From Orychophragmus violaceus (taxonomy: Eukaryota; Streptophyta; Magnoliopsida; Brassicales; Brassicaceae): a DNA stretch of 64,000 bases. The translations under genes and the position numbers were made by a program. The notes beneath the pieces are model-generated. The model was not told where the DNA came from. It did no database searches and saw nothing but the letters and a program-made list of their open reading frames with translations. Shown piece after piece: positions 43,442-54,503 of the stretch (positions are counted from its first letter, which is position 1; every line of letters begins with the position of its first letter). Location of the stretch: assembly GCA_030180135.1 (NCBI GenBank), contig CM058233.1:60470500-60534499 (forward strand), written 5' to 3'.

Positions 43442-44935
43442 ATGCAAACCAAAAGGTTGAACGACCTAAGCCAAATAGGACCCCCAAAGGACCTCACGAC
43501 TCAGGTCTGCATAGACGAGGCTCATCCCGAAAGACTTGTTGGCATCGGAATCGACCTATCGGAGCCAGTTAGAAACGAACTGGTCTCTTTTCTTAAACAG
43601 AACGTCGACTCCTTCGCCTGGTCTTCAGCAGACATGAAAGGGATAAATATCGACATAACCAGCCACGAGCTGAATGTCGACCCAACCTACAAACCGGTAA
43701 GACAAAAGCGCCGAAAACTAGGCCTTGAGCGAGCCAAAGCCGTCAATGATGAGGTCGATCGGTTATTAAAAATCGGATCGATCAGAGAGGTCAAGTACCC
43801 CGACTGGCTTGCGAATCCCGTAGTGGTTAAGAAAAAGAACGGAAAGTGGAGAGTCTGTGTAGATTTCATGGATCTCAACAAGGCATGTCCAAAGGACAGC
43901 TTCCCACTCCCACACATCGACCGACTGGTCGAAGCTACCGCTGGACACCAGCTACTATCTTTTATGGACGCGTTCTCAGGGTACAATTAAATATTGATGA
44001 ATCCCGAGGACCAATAAAAGACTTCGTTCATAATTGATCGAGGCACGTACTGCTACAAAGTCATGCCCTTCGGAATAAAAAAAACGCAGGACCAACTTAC
44101 CAACGCCTCGTCAACAAGATGTTTTCAGGACTCCTAGGCAAAACCATGGAAGTCTACATCGACGATATGCTGGTCAAATCTTCCAGGTATGAGGATCACA
44201 TCCCCCAACTAAAATAATGTTTTACCATTCTCAATAAATACGGGATGAAACTCAACCCAGCAAAGTGTACCTTCGGGGTTCCCTCAGGAGAATTCCTTGG
44301 TTACCTAGTGACCGAAAGAGGGATCGAAGCGAACCCCAAACAGATCGCGACGTTCATAGAGATGAAATCTCTCAGAACAACGCGAGAAGTCCAGCGCCTG
44401 ACTGGCAAAATAGCGGCTCTAAATCGCTTCATCTCAAGGTCGACTGATAAATATCTACCCTTCTATCACTTGCTCAAAGCAAACAAAAAGTTCCTTTGGG
44501 ACGAAAAGTGCGAAGAAGCGTTCACTCAGCTCGAAGCTTACTTAAGCGAACCACCCATACTGGCGAAACCAGTAGAAGGGGAACCCCTCTACCTAGCTGT
44601 CTCGACGGCAGCAGTAAGTGGAGTCCTGGTTCGCGAGGAACAAAACGAGCAACGGCCGGTGTATTACATCAGTAAGACCCTGATCGATGCTGAAACCAGA
44701 TACCCTGCCATGGAAAAACTCGCCTTAGCGCTAGTGACATCGGCTCGGAAACTCCGACCGTACTTTCAATCGCACTCGATCATAGTGATGACCTCTCAGC
44801 CGCTGAGAACCATCCTTCACAGTCCAAGCCAGTGAGGTCGATTGGTCAAATGGGATATCGAACTTAGCGAGTATGTAATAGAATACAAAGCTCGAACGTG
44901 CCTAAAAGCACAAGTACTGGTAGATTTCATAATCG
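43442..44935 (+). pseudogene. pol: pol of element B (truncated, multiple stops)
   Basis: About 92-95 percent similar to A pol by eye. Stops replace A codons at 43988 (CAA to TAA), about 44035, about 44215 and 44833 (TCA to TGA), with a frameshift near 44083. VYIDDMLVKSS is still readable near 44150. The sequence leaves pol at about 44935, after VLVDFIIEL, and joins directly to the post-pol region, so RNase H and integrase (about 2 kb) are absent. Confidence 0.9.
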
Positions 44936-44979
44936 AACTACGAAATGGCTTGATCCCCTCAAAAGGGTACGTAGGCAGC
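44935..44979 (+). promoter_or_regulatory. Post-pol conserved hairpin, element B
   Basis: CTACG (44938-44942), CTTGAT, inner stem CCCT/AGGG with loop CAAA, then TACGTAGGCAGC (CGTAG 44970-44974). Retained although 2 kb just upstream was deleted. Confidence 0.6.
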
Positions 44980-44998
44980 TCGACTTCGAGCGCAGCCG

Positions 44999-45015
44999 CC
45001 CCCCCCCCCCCCCCC
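44999..45015 (+). repeat. C homopolymer after pol, element B
   Basis: 17 C in a row where A (around 2363, minus strand) has six. A second homopolymer expansion in this family. Confidence 0.85.
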
Positions 45016-45143
45016 AACACAAAGCTCTGACCGAGCTCAACGACTTCTGACGAAGTCATACTAGCTTATATTTGTGAAATCAAAATAAGCCTCCCAATCA
45101 AACGTCTCTTTCTGTCATAAAAGTTAGAGTCGTTACATTGTGC

Positions 45144-45345
45144 AAAGTGATATGAAATTATCCCTTCGAATAGCGAAAGATATGAAATTATCTAAAGTGA
45201 TATGAAATTATCTCTTCAAAAGCTAAAGTGATATGAAATTATCTCTTCAAAAAACAAATGATATTAATTTATCCTTTCCGAGTGACCTGAAAAGGTCTCC
45301 CCTAAAATCAAGTGATATGAAATTATCTCTTCAAAATTAAGCGGT
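45144..45345 (+). repeat. Tandem repeats downstream of pol, element B
   Basis: About seven imperfect units of 25-31 bp built on AGTGATATGAAATTATCTCT, the same core as the A array (1885-2250) but fewer copies, and lacking the 58-bp family. Confidence 0.8.
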
Positions 45346-45400
45346 CCGAAACGACCCCCCGTAAACCTAAAATTCTTCCAACCTTGTACAGCTTAGAAGA

Positions 45401-45735
45401 ATCAGGGGGCTACCCTCTCCCTCCGAGCGAAAATGGTGAAGTCAAAACAGTCGATCATACGCGCACGTTCAAAACAAATCTTTGTAAGTCCACTCCAGTC
45501 ACTTAAAAATTCCCATTAAACACCAAGTTCATACTGCACAGCTCGAAATCGAGCACGAACGGCTTCGCGCTAAGGTGTCAAAACGGCAAAGTCTATGCTA
45601 AGGCATGAAAGACTCAAAAAAGAAATCCATTGAAAAGAGGACACGATGTCCTCGAGTTCGAATAAAAAGCCCCCTGGGCAAGCAAAGGTTCCAAAAAATA
45701 AAATAAAAAACCCCCTTCGGGCAACGACAAAACAA
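45401..45735. other. Spacer between tandem repeats and antisense gene, element B
   Basis: Non-coding; homologous to A 1159-1500. It would hold the 3' end of the antisense transcript. Confidence 0.55.
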
Positions 45736-48125
45736 TCAAAATTGCCGCGATCGCGAGGAAGCTTCGTCTTCACCCTCCGCCTGATCACCGGCAGATACAA
45801 CCTCGGTCGGGAGATTCAATCCGTGCTGATCAAAACGGGAAGCAGCCGGCGGCGGAGCATGCGCCAAAATAACCGAGTCGCTTGACACAGTTGGCAAATT
45901 TAACTTGCCAACACTGGAATCAGAGACCGCCGCTGCGTTCATCTCTTCCACGGCCGCCCTCTTCCTGTCAGCCAACCTCAGCACTTCCCAAGTCAAGTCG
46001 AGCTCGCCGGAAGCAAACTCTGTGATGAGTTCGATATTGGCTAGGGTCTCTTGGAGGCGAATCTCAGCGCCAGTCTCGAGCTTTCGTCTTTCACACTTCT
46101 CCTTGATCTCTTTAAGGATCTCCAAATACTCCCCGCTCATCTTCTTCCTTGCTTCGTGAGCTGCGACCTTCACGTCGAAGTCCCTCCCCATGAGGACCTG
46201 CTCCAGGTCGGCCCGATATTGAGCGGCTCGATAAGTCGCAACCCGACTCGCCTCTTCGGCGGCCAGTGCCCAACCTTCAGCCGCACGAAGCTTCTGGGAA
46301 AGATCCTCCTCGCGATTTTCGAGGACCAATAACCGAGCATCTATTCCCTCGTACCTAGCCAATTTCCTTTCAAGCTCCCCCTCTCGAGCCAAGGAATCAT
46401 GCAGCTCCGCGGTCAAAATGCGGGCCGATCTCTTGGCGGCCTCGAGCTCACCTATTTGCAGCCTTCCGCGAAGCTCGCGCTCGGACTGGGCCACGAGTCC
46501 GTTCGTAGCCTCCTGGAACTACGTGAGCATAATAGTGTTAAAATCTCTCGCATAAAAAAAGAGAGGCGAAAACAAAGAGCTACGATTATTACCTTCCTGG
46601 CGGCTGTCGCCATCCCGGTGTATAAATCACCATGGACCATGTCCCCAACGGCCGGAAGCTGAACACCTGAAGGCCTAAAGCGCCTTAATAGACGGGCCGC
46701 GCACCCGGGCGCCCCAACATCTTCGCTCGAACTACTCAAGCTCACCTCCATATCAACCCGCTGACGCTTCGGTGCGGGGGAAAGGTCTCCACCTCCACTC
46801 TGGCCATTCGGCCTCCTCGAATCATTCGGGCAAGGGCCGCGCGAAGTCAGCCCCCTGAACGAGGCCGGACCCGCCTCTCCAACAATCGGGGAGGAAGGAA
46901 CTTCCCTCGTCTCTGTGGCCGCATCGCAAGCCTCAGAGCTCAGAAGAATAACTGGGGGAGGGAAAGGAGAATCACACATGGCAAAAAAGATTGCGTCGCT
47001 TAGACTCCCATCCCTCACCTTCCTCGCCAGTTCCACAGGGTCCTTCCCGTTTTGGCGACTCCTCGATCTCCGAGATAAATTCTCATGAGACGGGGAGCTA
47101 ACATCCGAACCATCACCCAAGGGAGGACGACCTGTGAAATTATCAAAAAAAGAAAAGAAGGGTTTAGGCCTCTCCCAAAAAAAAAATGACGAGCAAAACG
47201 TCGCAAACGGATGACTCACTTTCTCCTGCCCGCTCGATTATACGAAGCGGACGTCGGATAACTCGAACCTAGGAAGCCCGGGGAAGCGCAGGAGGAAGCG
47301 GTAAGTCCCGAGAAATCCGAGATCGATCCCGCGGAACCCTTACCAGGTCGATCCTCAGAGCAGCCTGCACGCGCTCCGCCGTGAAACTGTCCCAGTTGAC
47401 GGTGCCTCTCTTCAATCGGGTTATTAAGGCCTCCGTGATAGGGTCGAGGTCAAGCGAGTCGGGAAACTCTGTGATGCAAACTGAAACCAGTCAGGAATCA
47501 AACCAACAACAACAAAAGAAAAGGGGGGAGGATCGAATAATAAACCGAGAGTCTTACCAACATTGGAAGCCCACCGTGAAGGAACGACCGAGAAATCGAA
47601 CTCTCCGACCGAGTGATGGGTCATCCTGAGGAAAAAATATCGGTCCTTCCATCCATCCCTCGACGGAAGACCGTCGAGGATCCTCCCTAACCGCGGAGAA
47701 AGACGATACGTCCCCGGAAAGCGAGAATCTTGCTTCACCGAGCAAACCCGCATTAGCTCCCCGGGACCAAACTCGATCCCCTCCTCTGCGGCCTTGACTC
47801 CAAGTCCGATAGGGTATCTGACGAAGATTGGCGTCATCTGATGAAACGCCAACTGGAGCTGGGCCAACACCAAGAAAACAAGGCGAGGAATGGGGAAAAA
47901 GAGCCCACATTTCTCGAAATAAGTGTAGGAGGCGCAGCAATAGCCTTCCACGATCGTTTCGGGGGATACCGCCGGAGAAGGAATGACGATTTCGACTTCC
48001 GGCGGAATCCGGCAAAGCGCCCTCAACCGCTGAATGTGGTTCATAGTTAACGAGGACGGCGGGTGCGGACCGAACGATCCCGCCGCCGCACTCGTACTCG
48101 CTCCCGTTGGGTCCCTCAAGGCCAT
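45736..48125 (-). CDS. Antisense gene of element B, five predicted exons (Transposase_28-like plus coiled coil)
   Basis: Predicted exons on the minus strand: 48125-47558, 47480-47344, 47268-47220, 47131-46593, 46512-45736. The four introns are 75-88 bp, start GT and end AG, and joining them gives one frame of 690 codons. The second intron removes an in-frame TAG. N-terminal sequence (EVEIVIPSPAVSPETIVEGY, YFEKCGLFFPIPRLVF, QLQLAFHQMTPIFVRY) resembles Pfam Transposase_28 ('putative gypsy type transposon'). The third long exon encodes a Ser/Pro-rich linker with a nuclear-signal-like PAPKRQRVD. The last exon is a coiled coil (ELHDSLAREGELERKLARYE, GAEIRLQETLANIELITEF). Its ATG is about 610 bp inside the 3' LTR. 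Extra antisense ORFs are known in Tat elements; their function is unknown. Confidence 0.72.
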
Positions 48126-48261
48126 GAAGAAAGATTTATCGGAGAAAAGAAAACAGAAAATCTTCGGAAAGAACTTTCCTGACGACAAAGGAAATATGAA
48201 GGAAAACCTTTAGCAAGAAAGAAACAGAATAAAAGGGAGAAGGCAAAAGGCTGCCTTCGAC

Positions 48262-48282
48262 GATATGTATAATTATCTATAG
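48262..48282 (-). promoter_or_regulatory. Possible TATA region of the antisense gene
   Basis: Minus strand CTATAGATAATTATACATAT about 140 bases upstream of the antisense ATG. AT-rich in an otherwise GC-balanced stretch. Weak evidence. Confidence 0.3.
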
Positions 48283-48721
48283 CGGGAATCGTGCGAGATA
48301 TCGACCGAACAACTCTCCAAACTCGTATTAATTACTGAGAAAATCGAGACGGTTTGGACTCCTCGTCTCCCTTGTACTCTAACCGTTGATTCGAGATCGA
48401 ACGGTTACGAATGCGCGATAATTAGGTCACATCAGCAAAAAAAACGAGCCCGAAAAGACTCTTCGCGACTCGTAAATCTTGGCCGTTGATGATCGACCAG
48501 ATCTACGGTAAGAGATGAAATTCTCGAAACCAATACACGCGACGGCTGCAGACGCGCTGAAAAGCGGTTCAGCTCGTCCCACGCATTCACCCTTAACCGT
48601 TGGATTAAAACAAAGTCCACGGATGGGACGAAAGCAATCATTAGGTTTTCGATACCCAAGACACGCGCGCATCTTCCCAAGAACGTCCACCGCCCATTAA
48701 ACTCGACTTCTCGAAATTAAT

Positions 48722-48736
48722 GGGCTGGGGGGCTAT
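48722..48736 (+). other. Polypurine tract of element B
   Basis: GGGCTGGGGGGCTAT immediately before the 3' LTR. Confidence 0.85.
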
Positions 48737-49272
48737 TGTTGGTACTGGATTTCTCTCTAGGAAATCCGGCCCATTAACAGACAAAACAAAGGCCCGTAGT
48801 TACGAGCCCGTTCCAGAATCAGAGACAAAGAGAAGAGCCGATCCTCGTGTTGGGCCCAAACGAATAACGCCCTGACAAGGCCCGGACGATGCCGAAGCAA
48901 GAGACAATCGAGCTCGAGCTCGACAGAATATGACGTGGAGATAGAGCAACTCGGTCTTCGTCAGTTCAACTGATCCACGCGAATCTCAGAGATCGTTATG
49001 ACGGCGAGGCCGAAATATCGGAACAAGAAGGTCAAAGTCGAGACTATTTAAGGAAGAAGTGGCGACCCATTCGAGATATTCCAACCCTAGCTTAGAACAC
49101 TTCGACTAGATAGCTCGACCATTATTCTTTGTACTCTCTTTTCGATTGTGTTTGTTCTATCTCGACGATCAATCTCAATAAAGTCTTTGATTCATAGGAA
49201 ACTATACCATTTCTATACCTAAAAGTCCAAATCCATGATTACAAATTCTTGGTGTGAATCTCAGATCTCACA
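48737..49272 (+). repeat. 3' LTR of element B
   Basis: 536 bp, about nine substitutions from the 5' LTR, no indels. GATAT follows. Confidence 0.96.
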
Positions 49273-49277
49273 GATAT

Positions 49278-49615
49278 GCATCTAATCATGTAAAAAAGAC
49301 CATACTCCTTACCATGAAATATGATGCTAATTTATGCGAGTCTTACTAGGTGCTCGACTTACATTTGAGGCATGTTTCGCTCAACCTTTGCGAGCTAAGG
49401 AGCCCGGCTCTACGACGAATCGTTCATTTTTGTTGAACAATAATCGGCTTTGTAGTGTTGAAGAGGATAATGTTTGGCTTTGCGTTTTTAGAGGCAAGAT
49501 ACGCATGTGAGTTAATGATGCTCGGCTTAAGATTGACGCGAGGAAGATGCTCGGTTTAAGAGTGATGCGAGGACGATGCTCAGCTTAAGAGTAACGCGAT
49601 GCAAGACGGGCTCAC
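49278..49615 (-). other. Element D, third piece
   Basis: Continues the alignment with C (GCGAGTCTTA..GGTGCTCG, GCGAGCTAAGGAGCCC). It then enters about 29-bp tandem repeats of type GATGCTCGGCTTAAGAGTGA that are cut by G at CTCAC (49611-49615). Confidence 0.75.
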
Positions 49616-50257
49616 TGAAGGATTATGTGTGTTCATGGTTTAATTCTCAGATTACAACCTAGCACATAATTATCTAAGATCTAGGTGATTTGCAGTTGAA
49701 TCATAAACAGATCAGATTCATTACCTTGTGATTGCAGCGGATTGATCAAAGGAATGAAGAGATCTGCAAGAGCTGATAGAAACCGGCTCCTCCTAGGTAT
49801 CCACACGCTTACAAGCTACTGGATCAGGCTGCTAGACCAAGCTGGAATGAACAGAGAGAGAGAGGACGGCTAGACCTAATAAAATCGCAGACACATCGTC
49901 TCACTGGCGCCTATCCTCTTCCTTATATGGGCCCAAGTAATTAAACTAATGGCCTATTAGGCTTTTGGGCCCAAGACCCAAATCAGACAAAAGACTGTCT
50001 TTTGTCTGGCCCAATTCTCTGTACAAATACAGTAAATGCCTTGCATCTTACCGTATTAATTCCATTTAACTTTCCCGTTAGCTATGGTGTGTGACCCTTT
50101 GGGATCATACAATACTGGCAATAAGTACTAAACTTATAGATCAAGAGCGGGCTCTAGCAAGTCATCATGATCACCCAGTATTTATGACTTATGTCTGATC
50201 TCGACACTTATCATACTTTCTAGAGATAGTACAGTAGATTTCAGGACATTCCCAACA
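49616..50257 (-). repeat. 3' LTR of element G
   Basis: Minus strand TGTTGGGAATGTCC to AATCCTTCA. Directly beyond 50257 the minus strand has AAGTGGGAGAT, the polypurine tract. Confidence 0.95.
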
Positions 50258-50268
50258 ATCTCCCACTT
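50258..50268 (-). other. Polypurine tract of element G
   Basis: Minus strand AAGTGGGAGAT abutting the 3' LTR start TGTTGGG. Confidence 0.85.
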
Positions 50269-51100
50269 GTACTGGAATTCTACATTCCCTAATCATTTTG
50301 TCTCAATATCTCGATCTGGCATAAGGCAAGATGCGTGTCATCCTTATATAGCCAGACCATGTTCATCGGACCAGATTTGATACTGACAATACAAACGACT
50401 TGGGCAAGTCCGTTTGGGAGTGGCCACTCTCTTACCAGCTATCAAGTCTCCGATTGGCCTAGAGATATTACCTCCGTTAAACGGCAGGGACAAATCCCAT
50501 CTTGTTACATCACTATGAACTACACACTTTATAATACACCCAACCAAGGTCCTTATAGCTCCCAGTTACGAAACAGCGTTAGACAATGATCAAAGCGCAT
50601 CACTCCATGTGCAGCCACATGCATGCGAACTCAGGTCTAAGGACTATACTCTATAGTCGTATATGAGAACCTCTTATGACACAGATATTAATATCTTGTA
50701 GAGTTCTCATCAGCAGGCCATGTCCGGTCATATGCTCCCCTACATATACCTATGTGTCGACTTTGATGCCGCGCATCTATGACCCCTCGAAACTTGGTCA
50801 TAAGTCTCAACACAATCTAGTCTCAAGTGGTTGTTGGTGTTCCAATTTCAACAACCTTCGACTATGGACACTATGATTTATGTCATTTCGTTAAATATGA
50901 GGTTTCAGGATCAAGTCTACTCATGTACTTCGATGGCCCATATATAATGACATGAATCATTTTGGAACGATTATTTATATCACAGTTAAAATAATCCAGA
51001 AATCATAGATTTCATAAACATAAAATATTATGTTTACATGAACCTTTCAAAACAACTAAATAAAGCCCTTTACAAACTCCCACTGAAATTAAGACTACAT
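50269..51100. other. 3' non-coding part of element G
   Basis: Between the RNase H remnant and the polypurine tract. No frame with recognisable similarity. Copia elements usually have only a short 3' region here, so some of it may be unrecognisable decayed sequence. Confidence 0.5.
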
Positions 51101-53610
51101 CTTAATTTCTCTTATCCTACAGCTACAGTCCGCGACTCGTGCTTAGGCCTAAGGAGTGGCTTCGTTAATAGATTAGCAACGTTCTCATTCGTTGAAACTT
51201 GCTGATCTACTTAACACCTCTGTCATTTATCTCACGGAATAGGTTATACCTACCCTCAAGGTGTTTGGACCTCTGATGTGCAGCTAGCCTCATCTATGCT
51301 GGAAATCACATCAAGTTCAGTGATGAACTCTTCTTTCCAAACAACCTCTTTCGCCGCTTCCCAAGCTGCGAAATGTTCAGCTTAAGTCATGGAGTCAGCA
51401 ACAGTGCCTTGCACCGCCAGACAGACACAAGATATAACCGGACTGTGACCGGAAATCATCTTTGTCTGTTGGTAACTTGCCTTTCAGACTCTACCGACTT
51501 GTAGCACCTCACTTTCTCCGTAAATCAAGAACTTATCCTAAGTATTTTCCAAATACTTGAGGATATTCATTACGTCTATCCAGTGATTCTTTGCTGGATT
51601 TGACTGGTCTTTACTTGTCTTGCTTAACAATAAAGCAACATCAAAACAAGTACGTGTCATGGCATACATGATAGATCCAATTGCCGACGCATATGGAATC
51701 TCATCCATGCATTCAAGCTCAGCAGTTATCATAGGACATTGTTTCTTGCTTAACGTAATGCCATGTGATATTGGCATAAAACCCTTCTTGGAATGCTGAA
51801 AACGTGTAGGACTTTGTCAATATAAGAATCCTGACTTTGTCCTATCAGCTCTTTTGGATCTCTATCTTTAGATCCAAAATCCAAGAACTTACGTGGCTTT
51901 ACCCATATCAATCATAAAACCAACTCCCAAGCCAGTCCTTTACCGACTGCAGCATTGCAATGTTATTTCTGAGAATCAGTATGTCATCGACATACACTAT
52001 GAGAAATGCAACATCGCTCCCACTTATCTATTAGTAAACGCACAGTTCCATCTCGTTCCTGTTCAAGTCAAAACCTTGACTACTTCAACAGAACGAAGAT
52101 TCCAACTCCGATATGTTTGCTTCTATCCATGAATGGATCGATGAAGCTAACTTACATACAGTATAATTTTTCGGAGTCCGGGCTCACTTTCGCTTCTGTG
52201 AATTTCGCAGGTTCGTCACTTTCAATGATCATCAGATCATGGCAACTAATCACGAGAAATCACTCTCGGATTAGTGACGGATTCATTCAGATCTGCGAAC
52301 TTCAGGCTCTACAGGTGTAGATTCTACAGAAATCTGTAAATCCATCCGCTGCTCTCCCTCAACAGGTTGAGCAGCCTCCTGTATTTCTCGAATTTCTTCG
52401 AGTTATACTTTTACTCCCACTGTTCTTCTTGGAAAGCAACTTTCCTTTTAGAAAACAGAATTCCGAACAACCTAACTTCGTTTTCGGAATGGACGTAAAA
52501 AGTAACAAGCCTTGGTTTCCTTAGGACAACCAGCGAAGTAGCACAACCACAAATACTCAGTAAAGACGAATTTGGATCATTTCCAGTCCACATTTATGTG
52601 GTGTCTTTCAACTGATATTGGTGGAACTATTTCAGCGTAAACTTAGATATTTCTAGAGCGTTATTCTTAAAGAATATCATGGAAGATTCGTGTGACTCAT
52701 CTTTAATCATTTCTAATAAGATCTGATTCTTTCTCACAGAAACACCTCAAGGTTTTCAGGAGAAATGAGCTGTGAAACGACTTCACACTCATTCAGATGA
52801 TCACACCATCAATGACTTAAGTATTCTCACTCGTGATCTAATCCAGAGTCTCCATACTTCTGTCACTCAGATTCTATACCTCATTCTGGAACTCTTTCGA
52901 CCATTTCAAAGAATTCCGACTCGTGTCTCATCAAATGAACACAGTCATACTCACTGAAGTAATCAGTAGAGACAATGAAGTACAGGAAATTTTCTCTGGC
53001 ATTACTGCTCATCGGGCCACATACATGAGTATGTTCAAGGTCCAATAAGCCTTTGGGCCTTTCTCTAGCTCGGCTAAGATGGGCCCTTTGTCTTTTGGTC
53101 CAGTAAGCAGAATTCAAGTCTCATAAGATATCCGATCAAATGAGCCCAAAAGTCCATAACTATGGGATTTCTGAATCCAACTCACTCTATGTGACCAAGA
53201 CTTTTACGCCAAGAAAAATCAGGTTTAATTCATCAGATTTAAACCAATTCGGTATTTATGTTACATTTAGGCACTCTTTGGTTTAAGATATAAAACCCAT
53301 TCCTTGAATAGGGTGCTACAATCAATATTTCATTGAGATCAAAAGAACAAAACTTGTCTTTTATCAAAACGAAAAACATTCAAATTCTTACAAGAAAATG
53401 AAAGACAACTCTGCTTAAAGCAGGTACATTTTAGCAATTACTTAATACAAAACCAAGCCTCAAAGGCATCTACAAGTGAAAACCATACGGCTGAGGCAGC
53501 ATCCATAGCTCCTTCCAGACACGCAGTTCCACTTGCCCTTCCTTCAACGTTCTACTGTTGCTTAGGCTCTGCATATTATAACAAATATCAGTGCCACAAC
53601 CAGTATCCAA
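51101..53610 (-). pseudogene. pol: pol remnants of element G (protease, integrase, reverse transcriptase, RNase H)
   Basis: Protease: VLDTGCGTDIC just past a TAG at 53614-53616. Integrase: 53117-52881, PKGLLDLEHTHVCGPMSSNA and YFIVSTDYFSEY, where a second acidic D of the catalytic set is readable. Reverse transcriptase end: 51777-51538, YASAIGSIMYAMTRTCFDVA and SNPAKNHWIDVMNILKYLE. RNase H: around 51430-51270, VADSMT followed by a stop and AEHFAAWEAAKE. The intervening sequence has many stops and frameshifts, and the YVDD region is not recoverable. Not functional. Confidence 0.82.
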
Positions 53611-53613
53611 TAC

Positions 53614-54503
53614 CTATAAGGTAGAACTTGAAGTAATAACATGAATACCTGAGGAAGTAGTCTCATACATCAACTTCAACTCCTCATAATCTTCCATGAA
53701 TTTAATGCAATCTCTCTTCCAATGCCCAGCCTCTTTACAGTAGCAGCACTTACCAACGTAAGATGTATCTGACTCGGGCTCAGAAGACACAGTCTTGCCA
53801 TGATTCAAAATCTGGACAACTTCGTCTTCACCCTTGTCAGCACTAGGTTTAGTAAACCTACCCTTCTCCATTATGAGATTATACAGGTACTCTTCACGTT
53901 TGGCTCAACTGTCTTGAGCATATCATGCAGTTCAGTCAGCGTCTTCGTTAAGCCTTTCTTGATATAGTTCCTTTTGAACTTATCATAGCTTGACGGCAGT
54001 GACTGCAGAATGATCTCAGTTGCCAATTCTTGGCTAACTGGATAATCCAGTTTCCTCAGGTTATCAATGTAACCCATCATTTTACTGACATGAGGACTCA
54101 CTGGATGATCATTTGGTAGCTTGCAGCTAGTGAGAGACTTAACCAACTGGTATCTCTCCACTCTTACCTGCTCCTGAAATTTCAATTTCAGGCTGCTGAT
54201 CATCTCTATTGGCGACTCCATGTTCTCATATTGCTTCAGCAAATCTGAGTCCATGGTAGCCAATATCAGACCACGCACATCTACCGCATCATTATAATGC
54301 TTATTCCAAGCATCATATACTGCATGAGAGGCATTGGACCCGATCCTCACGGGGAGAGCTCTCTCAAGGACATAGTCCTTTCTCTCCTGCCTGAGGACTA
54401 GCCTCAGGTTCCGCGACCAAGTCAAGAAATTTGATCCGTTCAGTTTGTCCATTTCAAGGACAGACCGGATCGAGAAAGTGTTTTGATTGTTTGTGCTAGT
54501 CAT
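53614..54503 (-). pseudogene. gag: gag of element G
   Basis: A 210-codon frame from 54503 (MTSTNNQNTFSIRSVLEMDK, NGSNFLTWSRNLRLVLRQE, LQSLPSSYDKFKRNYIKKGL) is a copia-type Gag (UBN2 family pattern). A frameshift at about 53871 leads to the second frame with the zinc knuckle CCYCKEAGHWKRDC, a canonical CX2CX4HX4C. Apart from this shift the gene looks much less damaged than pol. Confidence 0.88.

Larger units (their letters stand above)
40032..49272 (+). mobile_element. Element B: complete Tat-lineage retrotransposon, decayed, same family as A
   Basis: 9241 bp with two 536-bp LTRs and a perfect GATAT duplication (40027-40031, 49273-49277). It carries gag, protease, part of reverse transcriptase, a deletion removing RNase H and integrase, the post-pol hairpin, tandem repeats and an antisense gene. 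The LTRs differ at about nine positions by eye. The interior has several nonsense changes relative to A. Confidence 0.96.
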
